11,924 nt of DNA from a bacterium (GCA_021372535.1 JAJFUH010000139.1:1-11924), one strand, 5' to 3'; shown: positions 1-7,063, numbered from the stretch's first letter. A program made the numbers and translations. The notes: generated by a model not told the origin, from the letters alone.

Positions 1-1
1 G

Positions 2-580
2 AACGCCGAGGTCGGTGCGTTCAAACTGAATGTGACAGGCGAAGAACCGGGGAAAATGACCGCCGTACGGATTGTTTATGACAGCACCTGCCTCTATATC
101 GGATTCGAGTGTCGCGATTCCGATGCCGCAAGCACCGTTACCGGCCGTGACGGCCCTGTTTCCGATGAGGAGTATGTATCGGCCTGCATCGATGCGGACA
201 GCGATTCGATCACCTCTGTGGTCTTCGATATCGCTCCCACCGGCGCGGTGAGCGACGCGTTCGTTCTCAGCCGTGACGATGGCGCGGAGACAAAAATACT
301 CGGATGCTGGAACTGTGAACACCTCAGGACGTCTGTTGTCGTATATGGCGGCGGCGCGGCGCCCGGGACTGATGACCGTTTCTGGACGGTCGAGATGGCG
401 GTGCCCTGGGGGGAACTGTATACCGCTCGTCGCACCCCGCCTTTACCGGGAGATGTGTGGAGCGCAAATTTTTTCCGTGTGGAACTCACCGGAAACCGTG
501 AATACTCGTCATATTCGCCGACGGGAACGGATACTTTTCACAAACCCTCGCGGTTTGCGCGGATTGTTTTCAGAGAATAA
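2..580 (+). CDS. C-terminal part of a CBM9-like carbohydrate-binding protein (5' end outside window)
   Basis: The reading frame is open from base 2 and runs to TAA at 578-580, so the gene starts before the window. A GTG at 32 lies inside the domain and is not the true start. About 192 residues are visible. They have the look of the carbohydrate-binding module family 9-like beta-sandwich: an early strand VRIVYDSTCLYIGFECRDSD, a central VFDIAPTGAVSDAF strand, then WTVEMAVPWGEL, WSANFFRVE and a closing SPTGTDTFHKPSRFARIVF. Members are usually exported and bind glycans, either attached to a glycoside hydrolase or as stand-alone proteins. The partner domains and any signal peptide lie upstream and cannot be seen. 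The URO-D gene follows after 92 bases on the same strand. Family call fairly sure; ligand unknown. Confidence 0.75.
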   Translation, partial: NAEVGAFKLNVTGEEPGKMTAVRIVYDSTCLYIGFECRDSDAASTVTGRDGPVSDEEYVSACIDADSDSITSVVFDIAPTGAVSDAFVLSRDDGAETKILGCWNCEHLRTSVVVYGGGAAPGTDDRFWTVEMAVPWGELYTARRTPPLPGDVWSANFFRVELTGNREYSSYSPTGTDTFHKPSRFARIVFRE

Positions 581-672
581 CACCCGTCAGGCAGCGCTTT
601 CCGGGGAGTAATCGGTTGTTGGTTCTCGTGAATGCAGCTGAAGATATGTCAGATAGAGGAGGAGAATAAACG

Positions 673-1782
673 ATGGGACAGGGTAGACAGGCGCTTTATG
701 ACCTCATGGAGAAGAGAGTCTCCTGGCCTCCGGTGGTCGTACCGTTCGGGCTCGATCCATTCGGCTGGCACGGCGACCGAGAAAGTTACCGTGAGGTCTG
801 CGATTATGCTCTTGCCAACTGTACCCTGTTGCCGAAAGTGTATCCGCTCAGCCAGCCTCTCGCAGCTGGCAGGGGCGCTGTTGAAATTGTGACCGATATC
901 GAACGTGAGCCGGATGGTACGACTGTCCACCGATACCGGTTGATCGGCGCCGACCGTACGCTCATGATGGAGGAGGTTCAGACTCCGGGAGATTCCTCAT
1001 GGAAAGCCCGGAAACGGTGGATAGAGGACGAACGCGATTTCGAGTATTTCCTGAGTCTGACCGGTTTTACCTCCGCTCGCCCGGATATCGATGCTGTCAG
1101 GCAAAAGGAGCGCCAGGTCGGTGAGCATGGCCTGCCGTACGTGGAGGTTTTCGATCCTTTCTACATGGTATCCGAGATGTTTCACACCGACACGTTTTTT
1201 ATCAAAACCCGAACCGACACCGACCGTATCGTCCGGCTTATTACGCTCACGGGTGTACGGATTCTCGATGGAATTGAGACACTCTGCCGGGATGCGGGAT
1301 GCCCGTTCATTCTTCGTCTCGTCGGCGCCGAAATGGCCGTTCCGCCCTTCATGAGCCGTGATGATTTCCTCCGGTTCGAGGGTGACTTTTACCGTGAGGT
1401 GTCCGAAATCTCCCGCCGTTATGATGTTCCCGTGGCGTTCCACTGTCATGGTCCCGTCCGTGACATCATGAATGATATCTGGGAGATGGGATATACTTTT
1501 ATCGAGCCGTTCGAACCGGAGCCCCGCGGAAATGTCACCATCGCGGAAGCGCTTGCCTGTACAAGCGGCAGGGGAGTCGTTTTCGGCGGTATCGACGATG
1601 TGATTTTCAATACCGGTGGTCCGGAGGACGTCCGCTCGGCTGTAAAACGCTGCCTCGATAACGCCCGCGATACCGGCGCTCCCTTCATTCTGTCCCAGTC
1701 GGCGACCCCGTTTTATGAACCGCTTACCGACTCGGCGAAGCGGAATCTCCTCCTGTTTATGGAACTCGGCACCAAAGGATGA
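673..1782 (+). CDS. URO-D superfamily protein, probable methyltransferase-like
   Basis: A 369-residue protein with the size and layout of the uroporphyrinogen decarboxylase / MtaA-MtbA methylcobamide:coenzyme M methyltransferase superfamily (a TIM barrel). An AGGAGG at 657-662 places the ATG at 673. The late-barrel segments are recognisable: AFHCHGPVRDIMNDIWEMG (from about residue 255), a glutamate/proline-rich FIEPFEPEPRGN loop, VVFGGIDDVIFNTGGPEDVR, and the closing ILSQSATPF. In MtaA/MtbA methyltransferases zinc is held by His-x-Cys plus a later Cys. Here the first element reads H257-C258-H259-G260, and no Cys is seen in the 341-346 segment, so the metal site is changed or absent. It is followed by a DUF1638-ASKHA gene. 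Such pairings suggest corrinoid-dependent methyl transfer rather than haem synthesis, which is inference. No other haem genes are nearby. Confidence 0.8.
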   Translation: MGQGRQALYDLMEKRVSWPPVVVPFGLDPFGWHGDRESYREVCDYALANCTLLPKVYPLSQPLAAGRGAVEIVTDIEREPDGTTVHRYRLIGADRTLMMEEVQTPGDSSWKARKRWIEDERDFEYFLSLTGFTSARPDIDAVRQKERQVGEHGLPYVEVFDPFYMVSEMFHTDTFFIKTRTDTDRIVRLITLTGVRILDGIETLCRDAGCPFILRLVGAEMAVPPFMSRDDFLRFEGDFYREVSEISRRYDVPVAFHCHGPVRDIMNDIWEMGYTFIEPFEPEPRGNVTIAEALACTSGRGVVFGGIDDVIFNTGGPEDVRSAVKRCLDNARDTGAPFILSQSATPFYEPLTDSAKRNLLLFMELGTKG

Positions 1783-1866
1783 CCGGTTCTTGTAAAATTC
1801 AACGAATTGAATGAGAAGTAAAAAATTTAGCGCGCGGGTAACTGACTTGCCTGTGTATATCAAACG

Positions 1867-1871
1867 AGGTG
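1867..1871 (+). promoter_or_regulatory. Shine-Dalgarno site that supports an ATA start at 1876
   Basis: AGGTG lies four bases before an in-frame ATA at 1876, within GAGGTGTGCC-ATA. No comparable purine-rich site precedes the first conventional start, GTG at 1906, whose upstream bases are ttcatagcatgcg. The spacing is slightly short but usable. This site is the main nucleotide evidence for starting the DUF1638 fusion at 1876. Confidence 0.45.
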
Positions 1872-1875
1872 TGCC

Positions 1876-4686
1876 ATACGACGGTTTAAATTCATAGCAT
1901 GCGGTGTGCTCCGTAAAGAGCTCGATTCGCTCCGTTCGGCGATACCCGGCGATGTGGAACTCATCGAGGTATGGCTCGAACAGGGACTTCACAGGGAGCC
2001 GGAGCGGCTCAATTCACTTGTGAGGGAAGAAATTGCATCTTCAGAGGCCCGGAACGAACAGCTCGATGCGATACTCCTCGGTTACGGCATCTGTTCACGC
2101 GGCACGGTGGGTGTCACGAGCGATCGTTACAGGATTGTTGTACCCCGCGCTCATGACTGCATAACGCTCTTTCTCGGTTCAAAGGATCGTTATCTCGATG
2201 AGTTTTCGAGAGCGCCGGGAACATACTGGTTCACACCCGGTTTTGTGAGCGGCAAGGTGCAGCCGGGTATGTCGGAGAAATATGCCGGAATTTACCAGCT
2301 GTACGAAGAGAATTTCGAACAGTACATGGACCGTTTTGGCGACGAGGAATCCGCACGGTTTGTCATCGAGCACCAGGAACAGGCATGGATCAAGAACTAT
2401 TCACGGGGCGCTTTTGTAGAAAGCGGCCTTCCGGGCGGCGATGCTCTCAGAAAAAAGGCTGCCGCCTTCTGTCTCGCACGGAACTGGCGCTTCGAAGAGG
2501 TAACCGGCGATCTCAGCCTGATCCGTGATCTCATATCGGGGAGCTGGGACCCGGAAAGGTTTCTCGTTCTCGAACCGGGGCAGGTTCTTGCGATTGGCGG
2601 TATTGACGATGTCATAACCGCCCGTGGAGCGGAAACCGAATCGATAATGTTCGGCGATGACTATATAAAATCCTTTGCATTTAAGCATAACCGTTACCGT
2701 GAGGTATCTCCCGGCGAACCGTATAAGCTCCCGGATGAAAAGGATATGGTGATCGGCATCGATGCCGGCGGCACATACACCGACGCCGTGGTGGTGTCTC
2801 TCAAGCGCCATAGAGTACTCGCCGCCGCAAAGGCGCCTACGACATACTTCGATCTGGCTGAGGGTGTGCGGCAGGCCCTGCTCAAGCTGCCGAAAAAGCT
2901 TCTGAAATCCGCCGGCCGTCTCGCTATCTCGACCACCCTCGCGACCAACGCCATTGTCGAGGAGCGCGGAGGACGCACCGGCATCATCCTGATCGGCTAT
3001 GAGGAGGATGTCGCCGCCCGGGTCGCCATCGGGGCGGGCGATCTCAAGACCGTTGTCCAGGGACGTCACGATATATACGGCGCGGAGATCGAGCCGCTCG
3101 ACGAGCAGGCCCTTGTCGAAGCCGCCCGCGCCATGGTGCGGAGAGGCATGGAAGCCCTTGCGGTATCGTCATACATGGGAACGAGAAATCCCGACCATGA
3201 AATACGGGCGGAGTCGGTTCTCGCGGATACCTTCGGATTACCCGTCGTGTCGGGGCATGATCTTACGGACGATATCGATTCGGTGCGCCGGGCCATGACC
3301 GCGCTCCTGAATGCCCGTCTGCTCCCGGTCATAGAACAGCTTGTCGATTCAATCGAACGGGTGGTTGATGAACTCGGCCTGCCGACTGATGTACGGCTCG
3401 TCACAACCGAGGGGTCGCTCATGAATACCGCCGAGGCGAAAAGAAGACCCGTCCGCATGGTGATGTCTGGTCCCGCTGCATCGGTGGAAGGGGTGCGTTT
3501 CCTAACCGATACCGATTCCTGTGTCCTCATCGACATGGGCGGCACGACAACCGATATCGCGGTCATCGAAGGCGGAAGCGCCCGCCGAACCGGCCGTGGA
3601 ACCATTGTGGGACGGTATAAGACCTCGATCCATGCAACCGACATACGGACGCTCGGTCTGGGTGGCGACAGCAGGATCGCCTGGGAACGGGGACGGGTCA
3701 TCGTCGGCCCGCGGCGTATTCTGCCCATCGGCGTACTCGCTTCGGAATACGGCCAGATTCTCGACCGGCTCGAATCGCTCAGGGGATATTCCGGCTCGGA
3801 TTACAGTCTCGTCCAGCCGGGAACGTTCTATATGATCCGGCGGAATCCCGGCTCTCTTTCATTTCTGAGCGAACGTGAACGCTTTATCCTTGAACTGCTC
3901 GCTGACGGCCCCCTGTCGGAGGTCGATCTTGCGCACCGTCTCGGATATCCGTACTATTCACTGCTCGGAGTCGAACACCTGGAAAAGACGGGCGTAATCA
4001 TTGCGTCAGGCCTTACACCGACCGATATTCTGACATTCGGAGGCCAGGTAACGATAGGCGACAGAAAAGCGGCTGCCTGCATGCTCGATCTGTATTCGGA
4101 GCGGACAGGTCTTGCGGTTGAGGAGTTTATTTCACGTACCCAGGCCGAAATACTGAGGATGGCCTCCTCCGCGATGATCACCGAGGCGCTTTCCGGCAAC
4201 GGCGACCTGTCGTTCCCCGGATGCCGCTACTGTCATGATACCTTCGGCGCCGATGGCCCGGTTGAGGTTGCCTACCGCCTGAAACCTGCGCTTGTCGGCA
4301 TCGGCGCTCCGACCCGGCACCTGCTCGAGGGTATGAAACGGTTCCTTGACGCCGGACGGAAAATCTTCCCGAAATGGGGAGAGGTCGCCAATGCTGTCGG
4401 CGCCGCTTCCGGCGCGGGAGGGATGCATATCGACATGAGCATCATGCCGGATGGCAGGGGACGGTTCCTGCTCTATGCACCCGAAGGGAAATTTACCTTC
4501 CGTACGCTCGACGAGGCTAAAACCGAAGGACTCCGGCTTTCGAGGGACAACGCCCGATCGTACGCCCGTCAGATGGGATATGACGCCTTCAGGCTCGATG
4601 TCCGTGTCCGTGACCGGAGCGCCCCGACAGCAAACGCCGGGGAACTTTATATCGATACCTCGATTGTTTCGACGCTGAAATACTGA
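1876..4686 (+). CDS. DUF1638 - hydantoinase/oxoprolinase (ASKHA) fusion protein
   Basis: A 936-residue protein if it begins at ATA 1876, or 926 if at GTG 1906; numbering here is from 1876. Residues 1-285 match DUF1638: N-terminal RRFKFIACGVLRKEL, GYGICSRGTVGV, PRAHDCITLFLGS, GTYWFTPGFVSG and FLVLEPGQ. Residues 290-936 are a hydantoinase A/oxoprolinase-type ATPase: phosphate loop IGIDAGGTYTDAVVV near 296, ISTTLATNAIVEERGG, a second nucleotide-binding motif DMGGTTTD at 553-560, GLTPTDIL near 712, and VGIGAPTRHLL plus EVANAVGAASG near the end. About residues 662-711 resemble a winged helix. DUF1638 and ASKHA proteins are known neighbours of corrinoid methyltransferase genes, where ASKHA proteins can reductively reactivate cobalamin. 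With a URO-D gene just upstream, corrinoid activation is the favoured role, though a true hydantoinase or carboxylase subunit is possible. No HyuB-like partner is seen. Confidence 0.82.
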   Translation: MRRFKFIACGVLRKELDSLRSAIPGDVELIEVWLEQGLHREPERLNSLVREEIASSEARNEQLDAILLGYGICSRGTVGVTSDRYRIVVPRAHDCITLFLGSKDRYLDEFSRAPGTYWFTPGFVSGKVQPGMSEKYAGIYQLYEENFEQYMDRFGDEESARFVIEHQEQAWIKNYSRGAFVESGLPGGDALRKKAAAFCLARNWRFEEVTGDLSLIRDLISGSWDPERFLVLEPGQVLAIGGIDDVITARGAETESIMFGDDYIKSFAFKHNRYREVSPGEPYKLPDEKDMVIGIDAGGTYTDAVVVSLKRHRVLAAAKAPTTYFDLAEGVRQALLKLPKKLLKSAGRLAISTTLATNAIVEERGGRTGIILIGYEEDVAARVAIGAGDLKTVVQGRHDIYGAEIEPLDEQALVEAARAMVRRGMEALAVSSYMGTRNPDHEIRAESVLADTFGLPVVSGHDLTDDIDSVRRAMTALLNARLLPVIEQLVDSIERVVDELGLPTDVRLVTTEGSLMNTAEAKRRPVRMVMSGPAASVEGVRFLTDTDSCVLIDMGGTTTDIAVIEGGSARRTGRGTIVGRYKTSIHATDIRTLGLGGDSRIAWERGRVIVGPRRILPIGVLASEYGQILDRLESLRGYSGSDYSLVQPGTFYMIRRNPGSLSFLSERERFILELLADGPLSEVDLAHRLGYPYYSLLGVEHLEKTGVIIASGLTPTDILTFGGQVTIGDRKAAACMLDLYSERTGLAVEEFISRTQAEILRMASSAMITEALSGNGDLSFPGCRYCHDTFGADGPVEVAYRLKPALVGIGAPTRHLLEGMKRFLDAGRKIFPKWGEVANAVGAASGAGGMHIDMSIMPDGRGRFLLYAPEGKFTFRTLDEAKTEGLRLSRDNARSYARQMGYDAFRLDVRVRDRSAPTANAGELYIDTSIVSTLKY

Positions 4687-4743
4687 ATCGCGCCATTTCC
4701 GGATACCTGTGAACACTGGCAACTCCGGACTTCACCCGACTTA

Positions 4744-4805
4744 TTCATATAATAAAATAGAACGCGGATTTTTGCGGATCAGACGGATTTTCGCGGATTT
4801 TATTT
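4744..4805 (-). repeat. ATCCGCG-type interspersed repeat, copy 1
   Basis: Read on the minus strand, this holds AAATCCGCGAAAATCCG, then TGATCCGCAAAAATCCGCG, then TTCTAT and, after an AT stretch, TATGAATA. The same order of blocks is found at 8311-8373 and 9975-10020 on the plus strand. It starts 57 bases after the fusion gene stop. Confidence 0.75.
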
Positions 4806-4905
4806 ATATCTTCTGGATGTTAACGTTTAATAGTTGCTAAAGATTGTATATATATTATGTTCTATAATTTTATCCGGTTATCCAGTTAAGTCAGCTAATA
4901 TCATT

Positions 4906-5012
4906 AATCCCCTCGGCTTCGCCGTATCCCCCTTATAAAACAAAGGAGGATGAAAGTGCCCCCCAAGCCGCTCCCGCCTTAACAAGGGGGGATGCCGCAG
5001 GCAGGGGGGATC
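4906..5012. repeat. Imperfect palindrome with CCCCC/GGGGG arms
   Basis: The left arm runs AATCCCC, a small CGGC-TTC-GCCG hairpin (4914-4924), ATCCCCCTT, then AAAGGAGG. The right arm is its rough inverse: CCGCCTTAACAAGGGGGG, a small TGCC-GCA-GGCA hairpin (4993-5003), AGGGGGGATCA. Equivalent mini-hairpins sit at matching places in both arms. It resembles non-autonomous palindromic elements common in environmental genomes. No coding capacity. Confidence 0.6.
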
Positions 5013-5084
5013 ACATACTATCGGGAAAAATTATAGATTCTTATTTATAAGTTTTTATGCTTATCAAACTGAATAACCGGAAAA

Positions 5085-5104
5085 TTTTGTGTCTTCGTGG
5101 TTAA
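5085..5104 (-). repeat. AACCAC[G/A]AAGACAC-type short repeat, copy 1
   Basis: On the minus strand this reads TTAACCACGAAGACACAAAA. A near copy, with AACCACAAAGACACGG, is at 9898-9917 on the plus strand. Translation of this kind of repeat gives the familiar spurious peptide NHEDTK, so open frames across it should not be trusted. Confidence 0.6.
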
Positions 5105-5143
5105 ATTTTTTTTCATGAATAATCCGGGCTAAAAGGTAGAGAT

Positions 5144-5902
5144 ATGCAGTCAATAAAAGCGTGCCTTCGGGCGTTATCCGTTCTCCTTGTGTTTTCCCTT
5201 CTTTTCGGTTCATGCGCGCCATCGGTGTCGAAAATTCCGGGTTCATGCCAGCAGCCGTGCAAATTCAGGGGAAAGGCTTCGGCATCGGTCTCGGGCACCT
5301 ACCTGCTCTATATCCCGGCGCAGTACGATTCGCACAGACGCTGGCCGGTCATCATCTATCTCCATGGTGCTTCACTTCGCGGAAGTTCCATCGATACAAT
5401 CAAACAATACGGGCTCCCCCTGATACTCGATTCACGCTGTGATTTCCCGTTTATCGTCATTTCGCCCCAGTGCCGCACGGGAAAAACATGGACCGACCCC
5501 GAAACGCTCATCGCCCTGCTCGACGAGGTATCCGGGCGCTATTCGGTTGACCCCGACCGTGTCTATGTCACCGGCATCAGCATGGGCGGAACGGGCGCAT
5601 GGCTTCTGGCATCCCGTCACCCGGAGCGGTTCGCGGCGATCGCGCCGCTCTGCGCCTACAGCGATACATCATGGGCGCCGACCCTGAAGGATGTACCTGC
5701 GTGGGTTTTTCACGGCCTCAATGATACTGTCTGCCCCATCAGCGAAGCGGAGGAAATGGTCAACGCCGTTATCACGCACGGTGGCGAGGTGATTTTCAGC
5801 GCCTATCCGCTGGATGGGCACAACATTGTAAGAAAAGTATACGGAAACGAACGGCTCTACGAGTGGTTTCTGGAAAAACGAAGGAAAGGGAGCAGGCGAT
5901 AA
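5144..5902 (+). CDS. Probable lipoprotein esterase, alpha/beta hydrolase fold (PHB depolymerase/feruloyl-esterase-like)
   Basis: A 252-residue protein. The N-terminus (MQSIKACLRA, then a hydrophobic LSVLLVFSLLF stretch) ends in GSC at 24, a likely lipoprotein cysteine, although the -3 residue is Phe, which is unusual for a lipobox. The mature part has the alpha/beta hydrolase order: VIIYLHGAS oxyanion region, nucleophile elbow GISMGG with Ser146, WVFHGLNDTVCP with Asp194, and LDGHN with His226. This triad spacing fits small esterases annotated as PHB depolymerase-like, dienelactone hydrolase-like or feruloyl esterases. It probably removes ester groups from glycans or other extracytoplasmic substrates. 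AAGGTAG lies about 6 bases before the ATG. The gene faces the minus-strand aldolase gene across a shared terminator region. Substrate not predictable. Confidence 0.8.
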   Translation: MQSIKACLRALSVLLVFSLLFGSCAPSVSKIPGSCQQPCKFRGKASASVSGTYLLYIPAQYDSHRRWPVIIYLHGASLRGSSIDTIKQYGLPLILDSRCDFPFIVISPQCRTGKTWTDPETLIALLDEVSGRYSVDPDRVYVTGISMGGTGAWLLASRHPERFAAIAPLCAYSDTSWAPTLKDVPAWVFHGLNDTVCPISEAEEMVNAVITHGGEVIFSAYPLDGHNIVRKVYGNERLYEWFLEKRRKGSRR

Positions 5903-5905
5903 ATG

Positions 5906-5949
5906 AAAAAAAAGGAACTGCCCCGATTATGAAGTCAAGGCAATTCCTT
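5906..5949 (-). terminator. Rho-independent terminator of the minus-strand DapA-family gene
   Basis: On the minus strand an 11-base-pair stem (AAGGAATTGCC with GGCAGTTCCTT, one G-U wobble) closes a 16-base loop and is followed by eight T. The stem occupies 5912-5949 and the T-run is complementary to the A-tract at 5906-5913. It begins 33 bases past the aldolase stop codon. On the plus strand the wobble becomes an A-C mismatch and the downstream T-tract is poor, so it should act mainly on the minus strand, though it also sits right after the esterase stop. Confidence 0.8.
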
Positions 5950-5982
5950 ATCATTATCATCGTTTTATCTCAATGAGCGATT

Positions 5983-6918
5983 TTATCCCCGACCGCGGAT
6001 AAGCGGGATATCGGCATATTCGCACAGTTCCGAGAGAATTGAGTGGAGGCGTTTCTTGCAGCCCTCCGTTTTTGCCTTGTCGGCTTCGGTAAGCGCAACC
6101 TTGAGCGGCCCCATATTGAAGCCGCGGACTTCCATCGCCGCCTTGAATCCGGCTGGGAAGGGGACGCTGAACATGGTTCGAATGGCCAGACAGATTGCAA
6201 ACTGGAGATTCCGGGCTGTTTCGTAGTCGCCGGCGAGGGTCGAGTTATATATCTTCACGATGATCTCGGGGAAGATATTCGCGGTGCCGACCATGGCGCC
6301 TTTACCCCCGATCATGGTCGCCGGGAACACGATTTCCTCACGGCCCGCGAGCACATTGACATCCGAGCCGACGAGACGGATTTTATCCATGAAATGAGTG
6401 AGGTCGACCATGCTTCCGGAGGAGTCTTTCATCGCCACAACATTGGGAATCATGGAAACGCGCTTTACAAGGTCATAGGAAAGTGGTGTCGAGAACAGCG
6501 GTATGTTATACATGATAATGGACATGTCGGGAACCGCCTCCGCAAGCAGCTCGTAATGACGCTCGATAATGTCCTGAGTGACCGTGTAATAATAGGGCGG
6601 AGAACAGACGATTCCATCGCATCCGATCTCACGGGCGTATTTTGCGAATTCGATGGATTTCTCGAAATGGCTCGCGGTGACTCCGACAAGCACCGGAACA
6701 CGGCCCCGTGCGGCTTTCTTCACAACAGTCATGAGACGGCATGCTTCATCCGTCTCCATGTGAACGAATTCTCCGACACTCGACACGGCAAAAAGCATTT
6801 TGCACCCGCTGGCGATGCAGAAGTCGACTATATCACCCATAACCTCTTCGTTGATAGACCCGTCCCCGTCGAAAGCAGTGAGCATTGCAGGGGCTATACC
6901 TTCCGGTTTATAAAACAT
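5983..6918 (-). CDS. DapA/NanA-family aldolase-lyase (dihydrodipicolinate synthase family)
   Basis: A 311-residue class I aldolase-type TIM barrel, the usual length for the DHDPS/N-acetylneuraminate lyase family. The frame stays open another 58 codons upstream to 7092, but AGGAGG at 6925-6930 and the family N-terminus (FYKPEGIAPAMLTAFDGDGS) fix the start at 6918. Visible active-site parts: Tyr137 in IIMYNIPLF, the Schiff-base Lys164 in VVAMKDSSGS, and IGGKGAMVGTANIFP. The GTTGE/GSTGE carboxylate-binding motif reads SSVGE (46-50), with Val where the second Thr normally lies. True lysine-pathway DapA usually keeps that Thr, so a catabolic member acting on a sugar acid or other keto acid is more likely. 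It is divergent from the small membrane protein gene and has its own terminator. Exact reaction unknown. Confidence 0.85.
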   Translation of the reverse strand: MFYKPEGIAPAMLTAFDGDGSINEEVMGDIVDFCIASGCKMLFAVSSVGEFVHMETDEACRLMTVVKKAARGRVPVLVGVTASHFEKSIEFAKYAREIGCDGIVCSPPYYYTVTQDIIERHYELLAEAVPDMSIIMYNIPLFSTPLSYDLVKRVSMIPNVVAMKDSSGSMVDLTHFMDKIRLVGSDVNVLAGREEIVFPATMIGGKGAMVGTANIFPEIIVKIYNSTLAGDYETARNLQFAICLAIRTMFSVPFPAGFKAAMEVRGFNMGPLKVALTEADKAKTEGCKKRLHSILSELCEYADIPLIRGRG

Positions 6919-6924
6919 TCTGTT

Positions 6925-6930
6925 CCTCCT
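6925..6930 (-). promoter_or_regulatory. Strong ribosome-binding site fixing the aldolase start
   Basis: The minus-strand sequence AGGAGGAACAGAATG gives a perfect AGGAGG six bases before the ATG at 6918. This decides between the long open frame from 7092 and the 311-residue family-length protein. Confidence 0.85.
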
Positions 6931-6956
6931 GGACACAACCGCTGCCTGAGCCGGTT

Positions 6957-6986
6957 TATATAAAAGAATCGACCAAATCTGGTGAA
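6957..6986 (-). promoter_or_regulatory. Possible promoter of the aldolase gene with an overlapping small palindrome
   Basis: On the minus strand, TTCACC (6986-6981), an 18-base spacer and TATATA (6962-6957) form a plausible sigma-70-like promoter about 40 bases before the start codon. A 4-4-4 inverted repeat, ACCA-GATT-TGGT (6983-6972), overlaps the -35 end and the spacer, where a repressor would bind. Short motifs only, so weak evidence. Confidence 0.3.
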
Positions 6987-7048
6987 TGCGAGCCGGGCAC
7001 GGACAGTGTACGGCTACCGCAACCTGTTGAAATATCTGAATAACATCG

Positions 7049-7063
7049 TTATCACTCTGATAA
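7049..7063. promoter_or_regulatory. Candidate operator TTATCA-CTC-TGATAA
   Basis: A perfect 6-3-6 inverted repeat roughly midway in the 264-base divergent region between the aldolase (start 6918) and the small membrane protein (start 7183), 120-131 bases from each. The position and symmetry suit a dimeric regulator. No regulator gene is present in the window to pair with it. Confidence 0.3.

Larger units (their letters stand above)
4687..5143. other. Intergenic spacer with three unrelated short repeats
   Basis: This 457-base stretch has no credible gene. It drops sharply to AT-rich sequence after 4740. It holds an ATCCGCG-type repeat (4744-4805), a G/C-tract imperfect palindrome (4906-5012) and an AACCAC-type repeat (5085-5104). 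The frames open here are low-complexity or arise from the repeats. No convincing terminator with a T-run was found after the fusion gene. Confidence 0.6.

Noticed and set aside
1797-1812. ATTCAA-CGAA-TTGAAT hairpin after the URO-D gene as a terminator
   Set aside because: The stem is only six A/T-rich pairs and no T-run follows.
997-1992. Long open frame on the minus strand opposite the URO-D gene
   Set aside because: It is antisense to a convincing family member and has no recognisable protein features; such frames are expected opposite GC-biased codons.
1585-2616. The peptide GGIDDVI shared by the URO-D protein (1585-1605) and the DUF1638 domain (2596-2616)
   Set aside because: It lies in different folds with different flanks; a short coincidence.
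5064-5246. Small minus-strand open frames near the esterase start
   Set aside because: One contains the repeat-derived peptide NHEDTK and both overlap the esterase signal peptide coding region.
6043-6963. Long open frame on the plus strand opposite the DapA-family gene
   Set aside because: Shadow of the aldolase, with low-complexity and charged composition and no domain signal.
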